Shown: positions 8,037 to 16,585 of the stretch, in pieces
Layout of the letters: each line of letters starts with the position of its first letter
How positions within the stretch are numbered: position 1 is the first letter of the stretch
Assembly (NCBI RefSeq): GCF_009708175.1
Contig: NZ_WMBB01000020.1
Coordinates: 1 to 64,000 of the forward strand
Source: Nocardia aurantiaca
GTDB taxonomy: Bacteria > Actinomycetota > Actinomycetes > Mycobacteriales > Mycobacteriaceae
Direction: 5' to 3'
DNA: 64,000 nt
Position numbers and translations under genes: made by a program
The notes under the pieces: model-generated
Seen by the model: only the letters and a program-made list of their open reading frames with translations
What the model was told of the DNA's origin: nothing
Database searches by the model: none

Positions 8037-8888
8037 TCAGGCGGTTCCGGCCGGGTAGGACACCGCTTGCGCGTCCTGGAAGGTGCGGATCAAACCCTCC
8101 TGCATGACCACGGCCACCAGCTCCCCGGCCTGATTCCAGATGCGCCCGCCGGTCAGCGCGCGGCCCGCGCCTGCGGAGGGCGACTGCTGGTCGTAGAGCA
8201 GCCAGTCGTCGGCCAGGAACGGGCGCAGGAACCACATGGCGTGGTCGAGCGAGGCGTTCTGGGTGGGCTCGTCGGGGTGGATGACCTTCGACGAGCCGAG
8301 CAGCGTCATATCGCTCATGTAGGCCAGGGTGCAGACGTGGAACAGCGGATCGTCGGGCAGCGGGTGCCGATAGCGGAACCACACCTGCTGCTGGGCGACG
8401 AGGCCGTCGCGGCGGTCCACATCCTCCTGCGGGACGGTGCGGATGTCCCAGTGCTCCCATTCGCGCATGGCCCACAGCCGTTCCGGGCTCATGGTCTCCT
8501 TGGCGTCGGGCAGCTCCGACGGCGGCGGCACCGACGGCATCCTGTCCTGATGCTCCGGCCCCTCGTCACCGACGTGGAAGGAGGCCGACATGGTGAAGAT
8601 GGCCTCGCCGTTCTGCACGCCGGTGACCCGGCGGGTGCAGAACGAACGGCCGTCCCGAATTCGGTCCACCTGGTAGACGGTGGGTCGCTCCGGATTGCCC
8701 GGCCGCAGGAAATACCCGTGGAGCGAATGCACCTGATAGTGCGGATCCACCGTGCGCACGGCCGCTACCAGCGCCTGCCCGGCCACCTGCCCACCGAATG
8801 TGCGCGGCAGCTGCGTCTTGGTGGACGCGCCACGGAAGATGTCGCGTTCGAGTTGCTCTATTTCGAGCGCCTCTTCGATCGTCGCCAT
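8037..8888 (-). CDS. tesB: Acyl-CoA thioesterase II
   Basis: A 283-residue double-hotdog thioesterase hydrolysing medium- to long-chain acyl-CoA to free acid and CoA. Typical segments are FRGASTKTQLPRTFGGQVAGQAL, VHSLHGYFLRPG, GRSFCTRRVTGVQNGEAIF, and the C-terminal hotdog with NASLDHAMWFLRPF and GGRIWNQAGELVA. The catalytic Asp of TesB enzymes matches SLDHAMWF. A GAAGGGA ribosome binding site lies before the ATG at 8888. Its position between pdxS and pdxT matches mycobacterial tesB2, so it belongs to the conserved block although its biochemical link to vitamin B6 is unclear. Confidence 0.95.
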   Translation of the reverse strand: MATIEEALEIEQLERDIFRGASTKTQLPRTFGGQVAGQALVAAVRTVDPHYQVHSLHGYFLRPGNPERPTVYQVDRIRDGRSFCTRRVTGVQNGEAIFTMSASFHVGDEGPEHQDRMPSVPPPSELPDAKETMSPERLWAMREWEHWDIRTVPQEDVDRRDGLVAQQQVWFRYRHPLPDDPLFHVCTLAYMSDMTLLGSSKVIHPDEPTQNASLDHAMWFLRPFLADDWLLYDQQSPSAGAGRALTGGRIWNQAGELVAVVMQEGLIRTFQDAQAVSYPAGTA

Positions 8889-8980
8889 GCACCGTCCCTT
8901 CCCGGTTGTCCCGCTCAGGCTAACAACCCAGCAAACCTATCGTTGATTCGACGATCGTACTGTTCTGATAGGTTGGCCAC

Positions 8981-9321
8981 ATGGAGGCGCGGGATCCGCA
9001 CCGCCACGGGTCGTGTTGCCGCACTGGCGCTATCGACCCGCCAGGCAGCGCTGCTCAACGGGCACGAATACGTGGGCTCGCCCATGCCGACCGGTCAGGC
9101 GGCGACGAGGACCCGACCGGTAAGCTCCTCGGCGGCATGGCGCGGGCCGCCCGGATCCCTGTGGCGCTGGGCATGTCCCAGGTCATCGGCGGCAGTGCGA
9201 ACGGCCGGGCACGCATCCGCCAGAGGCGGTGATCGCTCCCAGGCGGTTCTTCGAAGATCTGGTCCGTGCCTCCGGCAGCGCCGGCCCGATGGCCGCGATC
9301 GAAAGGGAGCGGGTGGTGTGA
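8981..9321 (+). pseudogene. Decayed coding region upstream of the PaaX gene
   Basis: Protein-like composition is spread over three frames in order: RVAALALSTRQAALLNGHEYVG near 9020-9075, then a second frame with DPTGKLLGGMARAARIPVALGMSQVIGG to about 9195, then a third with VIAPRRFFEDLVRASGSAG ending at a TGA at 9319-9321 that overlaps the PaaX GTG by four bases. I infer a short gene with at least two frameshifts that was once translationally coupled to paaX. No family recognised; the call is tentative because each segment is short. Confidence 0.28.
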
Positions 9322-10196
9322 CCGTGGAGGATCTGATTCCCGCCACCGAGATTTCGACCCGGACGCTCGTGGAGAGCATGGTCCGCGAGGACGCCACCAT
9401 CGACGCCGGCGAGCTCTACGATGTCGCGGCCACGCTGGGCATGAGCGATCAGCAGGTACGGCTGTGCATCAAACGGCTGGTGGCCGAGGGGCGATTCACG
9501 CATGAGGGCCGGGGACGCAAGGCGGTGCTGCGCGCCACCGATGACACGCGCGGGACGATCGAACCCGACCTGGAGTATCTGCGGTTCGCCTTCGCCCAGG
9601 ATCGCGGGGAGGTCCGGTGGGACGGAGTTTGGCACCTGGCGGCGTTCGCGGTGCCGGAGACCAATCGGCAGGCGCGGGACGCCATGCGCGAGACCATCGT
9701 GTACCACGGTGGCGCGCCGATCCAGGGCGGACTGTACGTGTCGCCGCATGCGTGGGAGGACCGAATCCGTTCGGCGGCACACACACTCGGCATCGACGGG
9801 CAGCTCACCACGCTGGCGACGACCGAGTTGTCGGTGGGGGGAATCACCGGCGGGCGCGAGCTCGCGACGCGACTGTGGCCACTGGACCGGATCGCCGCCG
9901 GGCACGAACGGCTGCTGGCGGCCGCCGAGCATGCCATCCGGGCCTTGCGCGTGGCCGATCCCACCGAACAGCTCTCTCTGGCAATCGCCTTGGCGACCGA
10001 GTTCGAGCGCGTGGTCACACCGGATCCGCTGTTGCCGCCCGAGCTGCTCCCCCGGCCCTGGATCGGGGTGCGCGCGCGGGCCGCGGTCGCCGAGTGCTGG
10101 GCGGAGTTGAATGCCGCTCCCCTGCCGCCGATTCGGCTCTTCCGCTGGTACGCCGAGGTGGTCGCCGAGATCACCCCTCCGCTCCGGCGCCGGTGA
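9318..10196 (+). CDS. PaaX-family transcriptional regulator
   Basis: A 292-residue protein with an N-terminal winged helix (about residues 10-80: GELYDVAATLGMSDQQVRLCIKRLVAEGRF) and the PaaX-like middle domain (GVWHLAAFAVPETNRQARDAMRETIVYHGGAPIQGGLYVSPHAWE, split here by family-typical residues), followed by the helical C-terminal domain (LPRPWIG). PaaX represses phenylacetate catabolic genes by binding DNA until phenylacetyl-CoA is present; relatives regulate other acyl-CoA pathways. No phenylacetate genes are near. The GTG at 9318 follows a GAAAGGGAG ribosome binding site and overlaps an upstream stop as GTGA. Confidence 0.86.
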   Translation: MTVEDLIPATEISTRTLVESMVREDATIDAGELYDVAATLGMSDQQVRLCIKRLVAEGRFTHEGRGRKAVLRATDDTRGTIEPDLEYLRFAFAQDRGEVRWDGVWHLAAFAVPETNRQARDAMRETIVYHGGAPIQGGLYVSPHAWEDRIRSAAHTLGIDGQLTTLATTELSVGGITGGRELATRLWPLDRIAAGHERLLAAAEHAIRALRVADPTEQLSLAIALATEFERVVTPDPLLPPELLPRPWIGVRARAAVAECWAELNAAPLPPIRLFRWYAEVVAEITPPLRRR

Positions 10197-10311
10197 TCAG
10201 GCCGAGCGGCCGTGGTCGTGGCGGTGCCGGTTCTGCTCGGCGGCAGCCCCGCCCGGCCGAATATCGCTGACCCGAAGTGACCGGGCACGAGACCTCCACG
10301 ATGATGGTCCC

Positions 10312-10923
10312 GTGCCCGACTTCACCGCCATCACCCCCGACGCCCTGCTCGACCTGGTCGCCGACCGGGCCATGGCACTGCCCGGTTACGCGGTGATCGG
10401 GGTGGACGGCGCGGACGCGGCCGACCCGCTGCGCATCGCACGCGCGGCGTCCGAACGGCTCCGCGCCCAGGGTCGCCCCTCCGAGGTGGTGTCCCTGCAC
10501 GATTTCGTCCGTCCCGCCTCGGTCCGGCTCGAATACGACCGCGACAGCGAATTCACTTACCGCACAGGCTGGTTCGACTATGCCGCGGTGAATCGCGAAG
10601 TTCTCGAACCGCTCCGGGACACGGGCCGCTACCTTCCCGCCCTCTGGGATGAACGCGCCGATCGCTCCGCCCGCGCCCGAATCCGCGCCGCTGCCGACAG
10701 AACGGTGCTGTTCCTCGCCGGGCCCATGCTCCTGGGACGCGGTCTGCGCCTCGATCTGACCATCGGCCTGCGCATGTCGGAGGGCGCGCTGCGGCGGCGG
10801 ACCGACGCGGCCGAGATGTTCACGGTCGACGGGATCCTCGCATTCCAGCGGGAGCAGGCGGAAGACTTCGACATCCTGGTCGCCTGGGATCACCCCGACC
10901 GGCCGGCCATCCGCGTCGGTTAG
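10312..10923 (+). CDS. Uridine-kinase-like protein with a degenerate P-loop
   Basis: A 203-residue protein resembling actinobacterial uridine kinase-family proteins: VIGVDGADAADPLRIARAASERL at the P-loop position, then VVSLHDFVRPASVRLEYDRDSE, RTGWFDYAAVNREVLEPL, and FLAGPMLLGRGLRLDLTIGLRMSEGALRRR. In active kinases the first segment reads GxDGxxGAGKT; here Lys and the following Thr/Ser are replaced by Ala/Asp, so ATP-dependent phosphotransfer is doubtful. The rest of the fold, including the lid-like Arg-rich helix, is kept. The GTG at 10312 gives the usual N-terminus. It may be a catalytically dead regulator or use another nucleotide mode; this is inference. Confidence 0.75.
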   Translation: MPDFTAITPDALLDLVADRAMALPGYAVIGVDGADAADPLRIARAASERLRAQGRPSEVVSLHDFVRPASVRLEYDRDSEFTYRTGWFDYAAVNREVLEPLRDTGRYLPALWDERADRSARARIRAAADRTVLFLAGPMLLGRGLRLDLTIGLRMSEGALRRRTDAAEMFTVDGILAFQREQAEDFDILVAWDHPDRPAIRVG

Positions 10924-11252
10924 CGCGACCCGGCACCGGTGGTCGGAATCGAGGGCGAGCTTCGGCTTTCAGGTCAGCGAACCGCCTTTGCTGTCAACGA
11001 CTCTCATGAGAACTGGGGCCGACGGGACCGAGATCGGTGGCGCGATCGTCGCGGTGCGGCAGGTCGTAGCAGCACCATCAGAAGGCTCCGCGTGCCGCAC
11101 ATGCGAATCCTTGACATCCAGCACCCGGTCGGGCAATCCCGCTGGGGCCGAAACCCCTCGCACACAGTGAAGACCGCCGAGCGGTCACAGGACCACCCGG
11201 CGGTGTGAATCAGACTGCGGCCGAGCCGATTACCGGTCGCACCCGGCGGGCA
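10924..11252. other. Intergenic stretch between convergent genes
   Basis: No convincing gene. A short plus-strand frame (10988-11170) begins MLSTTLMRTGADGTEIGGAI but has no ribosome binding site or family. A small hairpin GACCG-CCGAG-CGGTC lies near 11172-11186, about 70 bp from the pdxS stop, and could help terminate converging transcripts. Confidence 0.5.
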
Positions 11253-12155
11253 TCACCAGCCGCGCTCGGCGAGACGGTGCGGCTGCGGGATCTCCTCGAC
11301 ATTGATGCCGACCATGGCCTCACCCAGGCCGCGCGAAATCTTCGCCAGCACATCGGGATCGTCGTGGAAGGTGGTGGCCTTGACGATGGCGGCGGCGCGC
11401 TGGGCCGGATTGCCGGACTTGAAGATGCCGGAGCCGACGAACACGCCCTCGGCGCCGAGCTGCATCATCATGGCGGCGTCGGCCGGGGTGGCGATGCCAC
11501 CGGCGGTGAACAGCACGACCGGCAGCTTGCCGGTCTCTGCGACCTCGGCGACCAGCTCGTAGGGGGCCTGCAGCTCCTTGGCGGCGACGTACAGCTCGTC
11601 CTTCGGCAGCGAGGTCAGGCGGCGGATCTCGTCGCGGATCTTGCGCATGTGGGTGGTGGCGTTGGAGACGTCGCCGGTGCCGGCCTCACCCTTGGAGCGG
11701 ATCATGGCCGCGCCCTCGGTGATTCGGCGCAGCGCCTCGCCCAGGTTGGTCGCGCCGCACACGAACGGGACGGTGAAGGCGAACTTGTCGATGTGGTTGG
11801 AGTAGTCGGCCGGGGTCAGCACCTCGGACTCGTCGATGTAGTCGACACCCAACGACTGCAGGATCTGCGCCTCGACGAAGTGGCCGATGCGGGCCTTTGC
11901 CATGACCGGGATGGAGACGGCGCTGATGATGCCGTCGATCATGTCCGGATCCGACATGCGGGACACGCCACCCTGGGCGCGAATGTCGGCCGGGACCCGT
12001 TCCAGCGCCATGACCGCCACCGCGCCCGCGTCCTCGGCGATCTTGGCCTGCTCCGGCGTGACGACATCCATGATCACACCGCCCTTCAGCATCTCGGCCA
12101 TGCCGCGCTTGACGCGGGCGGTACCGATGGTCGGGGTGGTGTCGGGCGTGGTCAC
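11253..12155 (-). CDS. pdxS: Pyridoxal 5'-phosphate synthase lyase subunit PdxS
   Basis: A 300-residue TIM-barrel enzyme that condenses ribose 5-phosphate, glyceraldehyde 3-phosphate and ammonia into PLP. Motifs include GTARVKRGMAEMLKGGVIMDV, VMALERVPADIRAQGGVSRMSDP, the second catalytic lysine region PVMAKARIGHFVEAQ, and phosphate-binding GEAGTGDVSNATTHMR and FTAGGIATPADAAMMMQLG. I chose the GTG at 12155 because CAGGAG sits six bases upstream and the N-terminus then matches mycobacterial PdxS; an ATG at 12173 lacks a ribosome binding site. Ammonia comes from PdxT at 6873-7496. Confidence 0.97.
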   Translation of the reverse strand: MTTPDTTPTIGTARVKRGMAEMLKGGVIMDVVTPEQAKIAEDAGAVAVMALERVPADIRAQGGVSRMSDPDMIDGIISAVSIPVMAKARIGHFVEAQILQSLGVDYIDESEVLTPADYSNHIDKFAFTVPFVCGATNLGEALRRITEGAAMIRSKGEAGTGDVSNATTHMRKIRDEIRRLTSLPKDELYVAAKELQAPYELVAEVAETGKLPVVLFTAGGIATPADAAMMMQLGAEGVFVGSGIFKSGNPAQRAAAIVKATTFHDDPDVLAKISRGLGEAMVGINVEEIPQPHRLAERGW

Positions 12156-12316
12156 GGCAAACTCCTGAGTCATGTGGGCCAATCGGATCGCTCGGAATCG
12201 AACATCCCGATTCTAGGCGGCGCTTTCAGGCCACTTCATAGCCAGTCCGACACGACTGGACTGCCCGCCCCCGCATGGATGACGGGCGTCACAACCTCAG
12301 GGTTACCGCGTCGCTA

Positions 12317-12409
12317 TTACAGCGGTCCGATGACGAAGATCGTCGCCCAGTACTCGGCCGCGGCCGGACCCATCAACGGCTCCAGGAAGTCATAGAGCAG
12401 GTAAGACAC
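12317..12409 (-). CDS. Candidate 30-residue hydrophobic small protein
   Basis: A GTG at 12409 preceded by GGAAGG and GGAAAG purine runs opens a 30-codon frame ending in TAA: VSYLLYDFLEPLMG, then PAAAEYWATIFVIGPL. It is amphipathic-to-hydrophobic with aromatic residues and a single proline-flanked segment, as expected of a small membrane-associated peptide rather than random GC-rich DNA. It lies alone between the EthD gene (12524-13192) and pdxS, all on the minus strand, in a stretch with no other gene. I do not recognise a family; it might be a leader peptide or stand-alone microprotein. Confidence 0.45.
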   Translation of the reverse strand: MSYLLYDFLEPLMGPAAAEYWATIFVIGPL

Positions 12410-12523
12410 GAAAAACTTTCCACCTTCCACACACGGTCAGCCGATTCCGTTGCGCGGCAAACCTTCCCAGGACCATAGCGGAGAATGCGCTCTCGATCAC
12501 GAGAAAGTTCTCGGCGCTGTCCA

Positions 12524-13192
12524 TCAGCCCAGCGTGTAGACGTACCTGCTCGTCGGCACCAGGTCCAGATTCAGATGCGCGCCGAACCGCACCACGCTCT
12601 CCATCATGGCCGTCACGCGCCGCTGCAGTTCCGCATCGTCTCCACCGCTCCCGTAGAAGGCATGTGCGCTGGTCATGGCCGCCATCGGGAACAATTCCTC
12701 CACCAGAGCGTCAACCCGTTCGCCCTCGGTGATCGCCCGGGTGACGGTGTTCTGCACGTAGCCGAACGTGTCCTGCGTCTCAATAGCCACCGGCGTGTGC
12801 AGGACATGCCACCGATACAGCCACTCCTCGCGAGTCAGATCCTCCGGAATGCGGAGCAGCGCGATATTCGCCAGCGCCTCGGTCCGCACCCCGTCCTCGA
12901 CCGCAGGCGGCTCGATGGGCCGCCGCTCATCCACGATCCAGCCGTTCACGTCCTCGGCAACCGCCCGCAAAAGCCCCGTGACCGCCTCATGCTCCCCCTC
13001 GGTCCACACACTCACGATCGCGTCGATCGGGGCGTCATAGGTCGTGTGCCTCACCTGCGCGTCTTCGACGTCCGCATCCCGCACATTCACCTGATACGCC
13101 GTGACCCCCGCCGCGCCCAACTCTTTCCGCAGCTCCTCGCCGCGCAGCCGCTCGCCCAGCCCCCCACCCCACAGCGCATACATCAGCTTCAT
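12524..13192 (-). CDS. EthD-domain-like dimeric alpha/beta-barrel protein
   Basis: A 222-residue protein beginning MKLMYALWGGG with two halves that resemble the EthD/stress-responsive ferredoxin-like fold: YQVNVRDADVEDAQV and IDAIVSVWTEG in the first, EEWLYRWHVLHTPVAIETQDTFGYVQN in the second, whose R-W-H-x-x-H-T-P echoes the EthD hallmark. EthD-type proteins assist oxidation of ethers or act as small monooxygenase-like proteins; the substrate here is unknown. GAGAAGGA eight bases before the ATG at 13192 decides the start. It lies between pdxS and the phosphatidylinositol mannoside operon but reads as a separate unit. Confidence 0.82.
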   Translation of the reverse strand: MKLMYALWGGGLGERLRGEELRKELGAAGVTAYQVNVRDADVEDAQVRHTTYDAPIDAIVSVWTEGEHEAVTGLLRAVAEDVNGWIVDERRPIEPPAVEDGVRTEALANIALLRIPEDLTREEWLYRWHVLHTPVAIETQDTFGYVQNTVTRAITEGERVDALVEELFPMAAMTSAHAFYGSGGDDAELQRRVTAMMESVVRFGAHLNLDLVPTSRYVYTLG

Positions 13193-13392
13193 GCCGTAAG
13201 TCCTTCTCACAGATCACCATTGATCGCCCCACCGTAGTTCGGTCATCGAATTCACGGATCCGATCCGGCGATCCGATCCCACCCAGTGGATCCAGCGATC
13301 GGCGGTACGGCTCTCGGCCCGCTCGAGGGCCGCAGCTGTTCGACCGCCTGCCGCTTCCGGTTCTCACACAGTGGCGATGCGGCGGCGCTGGG

Positions 13393-14436
13393 TCACCGGA
13401 TGGAACGGACCTCGGGGTCGGTGTCGGAATCGGCGGCGGCGATCGCTTCGGCGAGAAGTTGGTCGAGGTGGTACGGGTAGACGGTCTCGCCCGCGTGGTC
13501 GAGTTGGGCGATGTCGGCGGGGGTGCACCATCTGCTGGCAGTGATCGAGCGGCGCTCGACGAAGTCGAGGTTGGCGGGATTGACGTCGAAGGACTCGGTG
13601 CGCAGGGCGAAGAAGAGTTCCTCGGAGCGGATGAGTTCGCCGTTGAAGGGGAAGACGGCCACTCGGCGCCACAGGGGCCCGCGGAGGGCGGAGGAGTCGG
13701 CGGGGTGGCCGGTCTCCTCGTAGAGCTCGCGAATGGCGGCTTCGCGCAGGGTTTCTCCCGGATTGACGCCACCACCGATGGTGAACCAGAAGGGGACGTC
13801 GGGGACCTTGGGGTCCACGCCCTGGAGCAGCAGCACCCGGTTCTGCTCGTCGACGAGGACCACGCGGGCCGAGGTGCGGACGGTGTCGACGTCCAGACCG
13901 GTGGCGGCCGCGGGGGTGACGCGTTCGGCGATCTCGAAGTAGACGGGCAGGGGGGCGGTACCGCCGAGGTGTAGCCAGCGGACCAGACGGCGGGTGCGCA
14001 ACGCCAGGGTGTCGCGGACGGCGTCGTTGTGGAAGCGGCGGGCGATCAGGACCCGGGCCTCGGCATCGGCCAGTTCGGCCACCAGCTGGGGCGGCAGCAG
14101 GGCGATGTCGACGACGGACAACGCTGCGGCGAGCTGGTTCTCGACGGTTTCGCGGTCGCGCCAGTTGGAACGTTCGGCGCGATCGGCCAGCGCGGCGAGG
14201 CGGCGGGCCTGTTCGACCAGGGCCGGATCGTAGAGACCGGCCAGGGTGGTGGCGACCGAGCGTGCCACCACCGCGCGCCGGGCCAGGGCCGCGTCCAGCG
14301 CGTGGCGGGCCTGGTCGGTGCGCACGTGCAGGCGGTCGAGGCGGTTGGCGGTGGTGTAGGCCCAGCCGGCGGCGGTGATGATCAGCGCCGCGACGAGGAC
14401 GAGGACCAGAATGGTCGTCGCGGAGAAGGTGATCAT
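13393..14436 (-). CDS. Membrane-anchored NUDIX hydrolase of the PIM cluster
   Basis: A 347-residue two-part protein. Residues 1-25 form one membrane segment (MITFSATTILVLVLVAALII), followed by a helical, LemA-like region to about residue 160. A NUDIX domain follows with an intact box: GGGVNPGETLREAAIRELYEETG, matching G-x5-E-x7-REU-x-EE-x-G, so pyrophosphohydrolase activity is expected. The substrate is unknown; the neighbours suggest a nucleotide-diphosphate sugar or lipid (CDP-DAG, GDP-mannose) at the inner membrane face. Its ATG overlaps the pimA stop by four bases, making it last in the thrS-to-NUDIX operon; mycobacteria keep the same gene at this place. Confidence 0.9.
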   Translation of the reverse strand: MITFSATTILVLVLVAALIITAAGWAYTTANRLDRLHVRTDQARHALDAALARRAVVARSVATTLAGLYDPALVEQARRLAALADRAERSNWRDRETVENQLAAALSVVDIALLPPQLVAELADAEARVLIARRFHNDAVRDTLALRTRRLVRWLHLGGTAPLPVYFEIAERVTPAAATGLDVDTVRTSARVVLVDEQNRVLLLQGVDPKVPDVPFWFTIGGGVNPGETLREAAIRELYEETGHPADSSALRGPLWRRVAVFPFNGELIRSEELFFALRTESFDVNPANLDFVERRSITASRWCTPADIAQLDHAGETVYPYHLDQLLAEAIAAADSDTDPEVRSIR

Positions 14437-15557
14437 CCGGCGGTCCTGACGCGCACGTCGCCCACGGTGACGGTCTCGTACACGCGCAGGATCTGCTCGG
14501 CCACGACGGGCCAATCATATTCGCCGACAACCTGATTGGCGGTACGGACGAACTCCTCGCGCCGGGCGTCGTCGGTGAGCATGGTGCTGATCGCCGCGGC
14601 CAGCCGCGCGGAATCGCCGACCGGCACCAGCAGTCCCGCCGTGCCGTCGCGCAGCACCCGGCGGAACGCGTCGAGGTCGCTGGCCACCACCGCGGTTCCG
14701 GCGGCCATGGCCTCGACCAGCACGATGCCGAAGCTCTCACCGCCGAGATTGGGGGCGACGTAGACATCGGCACTGCGCATGGCCGAAGCCTTCTCGGCAT
14801 CGGACACCTGCCCGAGGAATCGCAGATGCCCCGCGGTGTCCCCCGCCTCACGGCGCAGCCGGTCCTCGTCACCGCGGCCGACGATCAGCACCTCGAGATC
14901 CGGGTGCCGGCGCACCAGTTCCGGCAGCGCGCCGAGCAAGACCTCCATGCCCTTGCGCGGTTCGTCGAAGCGACCCAGGAACAGCACCGCCCTCCCCGCC
15001 CGCGGATACCCGTCCAGCAGCGGCGCGTGCGCGAACGCGGGCACATCCACCCCGTTGGGGATTTCGACCGCGTCCCCGCCCAGTGCCTCCACCTGCCAGC
15101 GCCGTGCCAGCTCGCTCACCGCGATCCGGCCGCTGATCTTCTCGTGATAGGGCCGCAGCACGCCCTGAAACGTGCTGAGCACCAGCGATTTCGTGGTCGA
15201 GGTGTGGAAGGTGGCCACGATCGGCCCCTCCGCGATCTTCAGCGCCAGCATGGACAGGCTGGGGGCGTTGGGTTCATGGATGTGCAGGACGTCGAAGTCG
15301 TTCTCGGCGATCCAGCGGCGAATGCGGGTGTAGGCGGTGGGCCCGAAGGACAGCCGGGCGACCGAGCCGTTGTACGGGATCGCCACGGCCTTGCCCGCCG
15401 ACACCACGAAATCGGGCAGCGGGGTGTCGTCGGCGGCGGGCGCGAGCACGCTCACCTTGTGGCCGCGCTCGATGAGCACCTGCGCCAGCTCAACGACATG
15501 GGCTTGCACTCCGCCCGGAACATCGAACGAATACGGGCAGACCATGCCGATCTTCAT
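14433..15557 (-). CDS. pimA: Phosphatidylinositol alpha-mannosyltransferase PimA
   Basis: A 374-residue GT4 glycosyltransferase that moves mannose from GDP-mannose to the 2-position of phosphatidylinositol, the first step of PIM, lipomannan and lipoarabinomannan synthesis, at the cytosolic membrane face. Features: N-terminal MKIGMVCPYSFDVPGGVQAHV with the GGVQ acceptor loop, HIHEPNAPS, FHTS, LFLGRFDEPRKG, and the E-x7-E donor motif in GESFGIVLVEAMAAGTAVVASD. Length is normal. The start overlaps the patA stop (ATGA) and the end overlaps the NUDIX start, so it is translationally coupled on both sides. Confidence 0.97.
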   Translation of the reverse strand: MKIGMVCPYSFDVPGGVQAHVVELAQVLIERGHKVSVLAPAADDTPLPDFVVSAGKAVAIPYNGSVARLSFGPTAYTRIRRWIAENDFDVLHIHEPNAPSLSMLALKIAEGPIVATFHTSTTKSLVLSTFQGVLRPYHEKISGRIAVSELARRWQVEALGGDAVEIPNGVDVPAFAHAPLLDGYPRAGRAVLFLGRFDEPRKGMEVLLGALPELVRRHPDLEVLIVGRGDEDRLRREAGDTAGHLRFLGQVSDAEKASAMRSADVYVAPNLGGESFGIVLVEAMAAGTAVVASDLDAFRRVLRDGTAGLLVPVGDSARLAAAISTMLTDDARREEFVRTANQVVGEYDWPVVAEQILRVYETVTVGDVRVRTAG

Positions 15558-16585
15558 AGTGCCCCTGTTTCCCGTGACCCGTCGGAGCCGGCGTCGCCCA
15601 CCAGCTCCCGATCGCTCCGCGCGCCTCGCGCGCCATAACCCAGTGCCTGTTGCGCGGCCGCGATCCGCTCCAGCCTGGCCTGCGATAAGTCACTTTCCCA
15701 CATGGGCTGCAACATGTGCCAGTCCGCCGGATGGGCGGCGATATTGGCGGCGAAGACATCGGCCAGCGCCTGGGTGGCGGGCGCGATGCCGCCGGACAGA
15801 TCCAGGGCCTCGAACACCTGCATGCCCCAGCCCTCGCGGCCATCGGCCTCGGTGGTGAACCAGCAGTGCACGGGCAGCAGCGCCGCACCGGTGTCGGCGG
15901 CCAGCCGGGCGGCGCCGGCGGGTAGCCAGGTGCGTTCGCCGAACATGGTCACCGGCACCCCCTTGCCGGTGAGGTCGCGCTCCCCCATCAAACAGACCAC
16001 CTTGTTGCTCCGCAGCCGCTCCGCCAGCTGCGGGAACGGCGGCTGCTCCCCACCGGTCAGCGGGAACACCTCGAAGCCGAGGCTCTCGCGGTATTCGACG
16101 AACCGCTCGAACAGCGACTCCGGCTTCAAACGCTCTGCGACCGTGGAGAACTGACCGTGGTTCTGCACCAGCCAGACCCCGGCCATATCCCAGTTGCCCG
16201 AGTGCGGCAGCACCAGCAGCACGCCTTTGCCCCGCGCCAGCGCCGCGTCCAGATGTTCGAGGCCGCCGACGTGGAGTTGTCCCAGCGCCACATGGTCCAT
16301 CGACGGCAAGCGGAAGGCCTCACGCCAGTAGCGGGCGTAGGACCGCATGCTGTCGCGGATCAGGCTGTCCGGGACCCCCTCCGGCGTAGTTCCCAGCACC
16401 CGTGCCAGGTTGCGCCGCAGCTGGCTCGGGTGCCCGCGGTGCGCCTTCTTGTTCGACCGCCGGGCGGCGGCGTTCGCGCCCGCGTCGAATCCCTTGCGCA
16501 CCAAGCCCTCCGGCAGGCCGCGGACAAGCCGCCATCCGGCCGCGTACGCCTTGTCGGTCATCGCGGACGTGAAATCGGTTGTCAC
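15554..16585 (-). CDS. patA: Phosphatidylinositol mannoside acyltransferase PatA
   Basis: A 343-residue LpxL/HtrB-type acyltransferase. In mycobacteria PatA uses palmitoyl-CoA to acylate the mannose added by PimA. The H-x4-D catalytic motif is present as HSGNWD in LLVLPHSGNWDMAGVW, with further family blocks KPESLFERFVEYRESLGFEV, VCLMGERDLTG and LPAGAARLAADTGAALLPVH. The GTG at 16585 overlaps the pgsA stop as GTGA; an internal ATG eight codons later is the alternative. Acts on the inner leaflet together with PimA. It sits in the overlapping operon pgsA-patA-pimA-NUDIX. Confidence 0.96.
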   Translation of the reverse strand: MTTDFTSAMTDKAYAAGWRLVRGLPEGLVRKGFDAGANAAARRSNKKAHRGHPSQLRRNLARVLGTTPEGVPDSLIRDSMRSYARYWREAFRLPSMDHVALGQLHVGGLEHLDAALARGKGVLLVLPHSGNWDMAGVWLVQNHGQFSTVAERLKPESLFERFVEYRESLGFEVFPLTGGEQPPFPQLAERLRSNKVVCLMGERDLTGKGVPVTMFGERTWLPAGAARLAADTGAALLPVHCWFTTEADGREGWGMQVFEALDLSGGIAPATQALADVFAANIAAHPADWHMLQPMWESDLSQARLERIAAAQQALGYGARGARSDRELVGDAGSDGSRETGAL

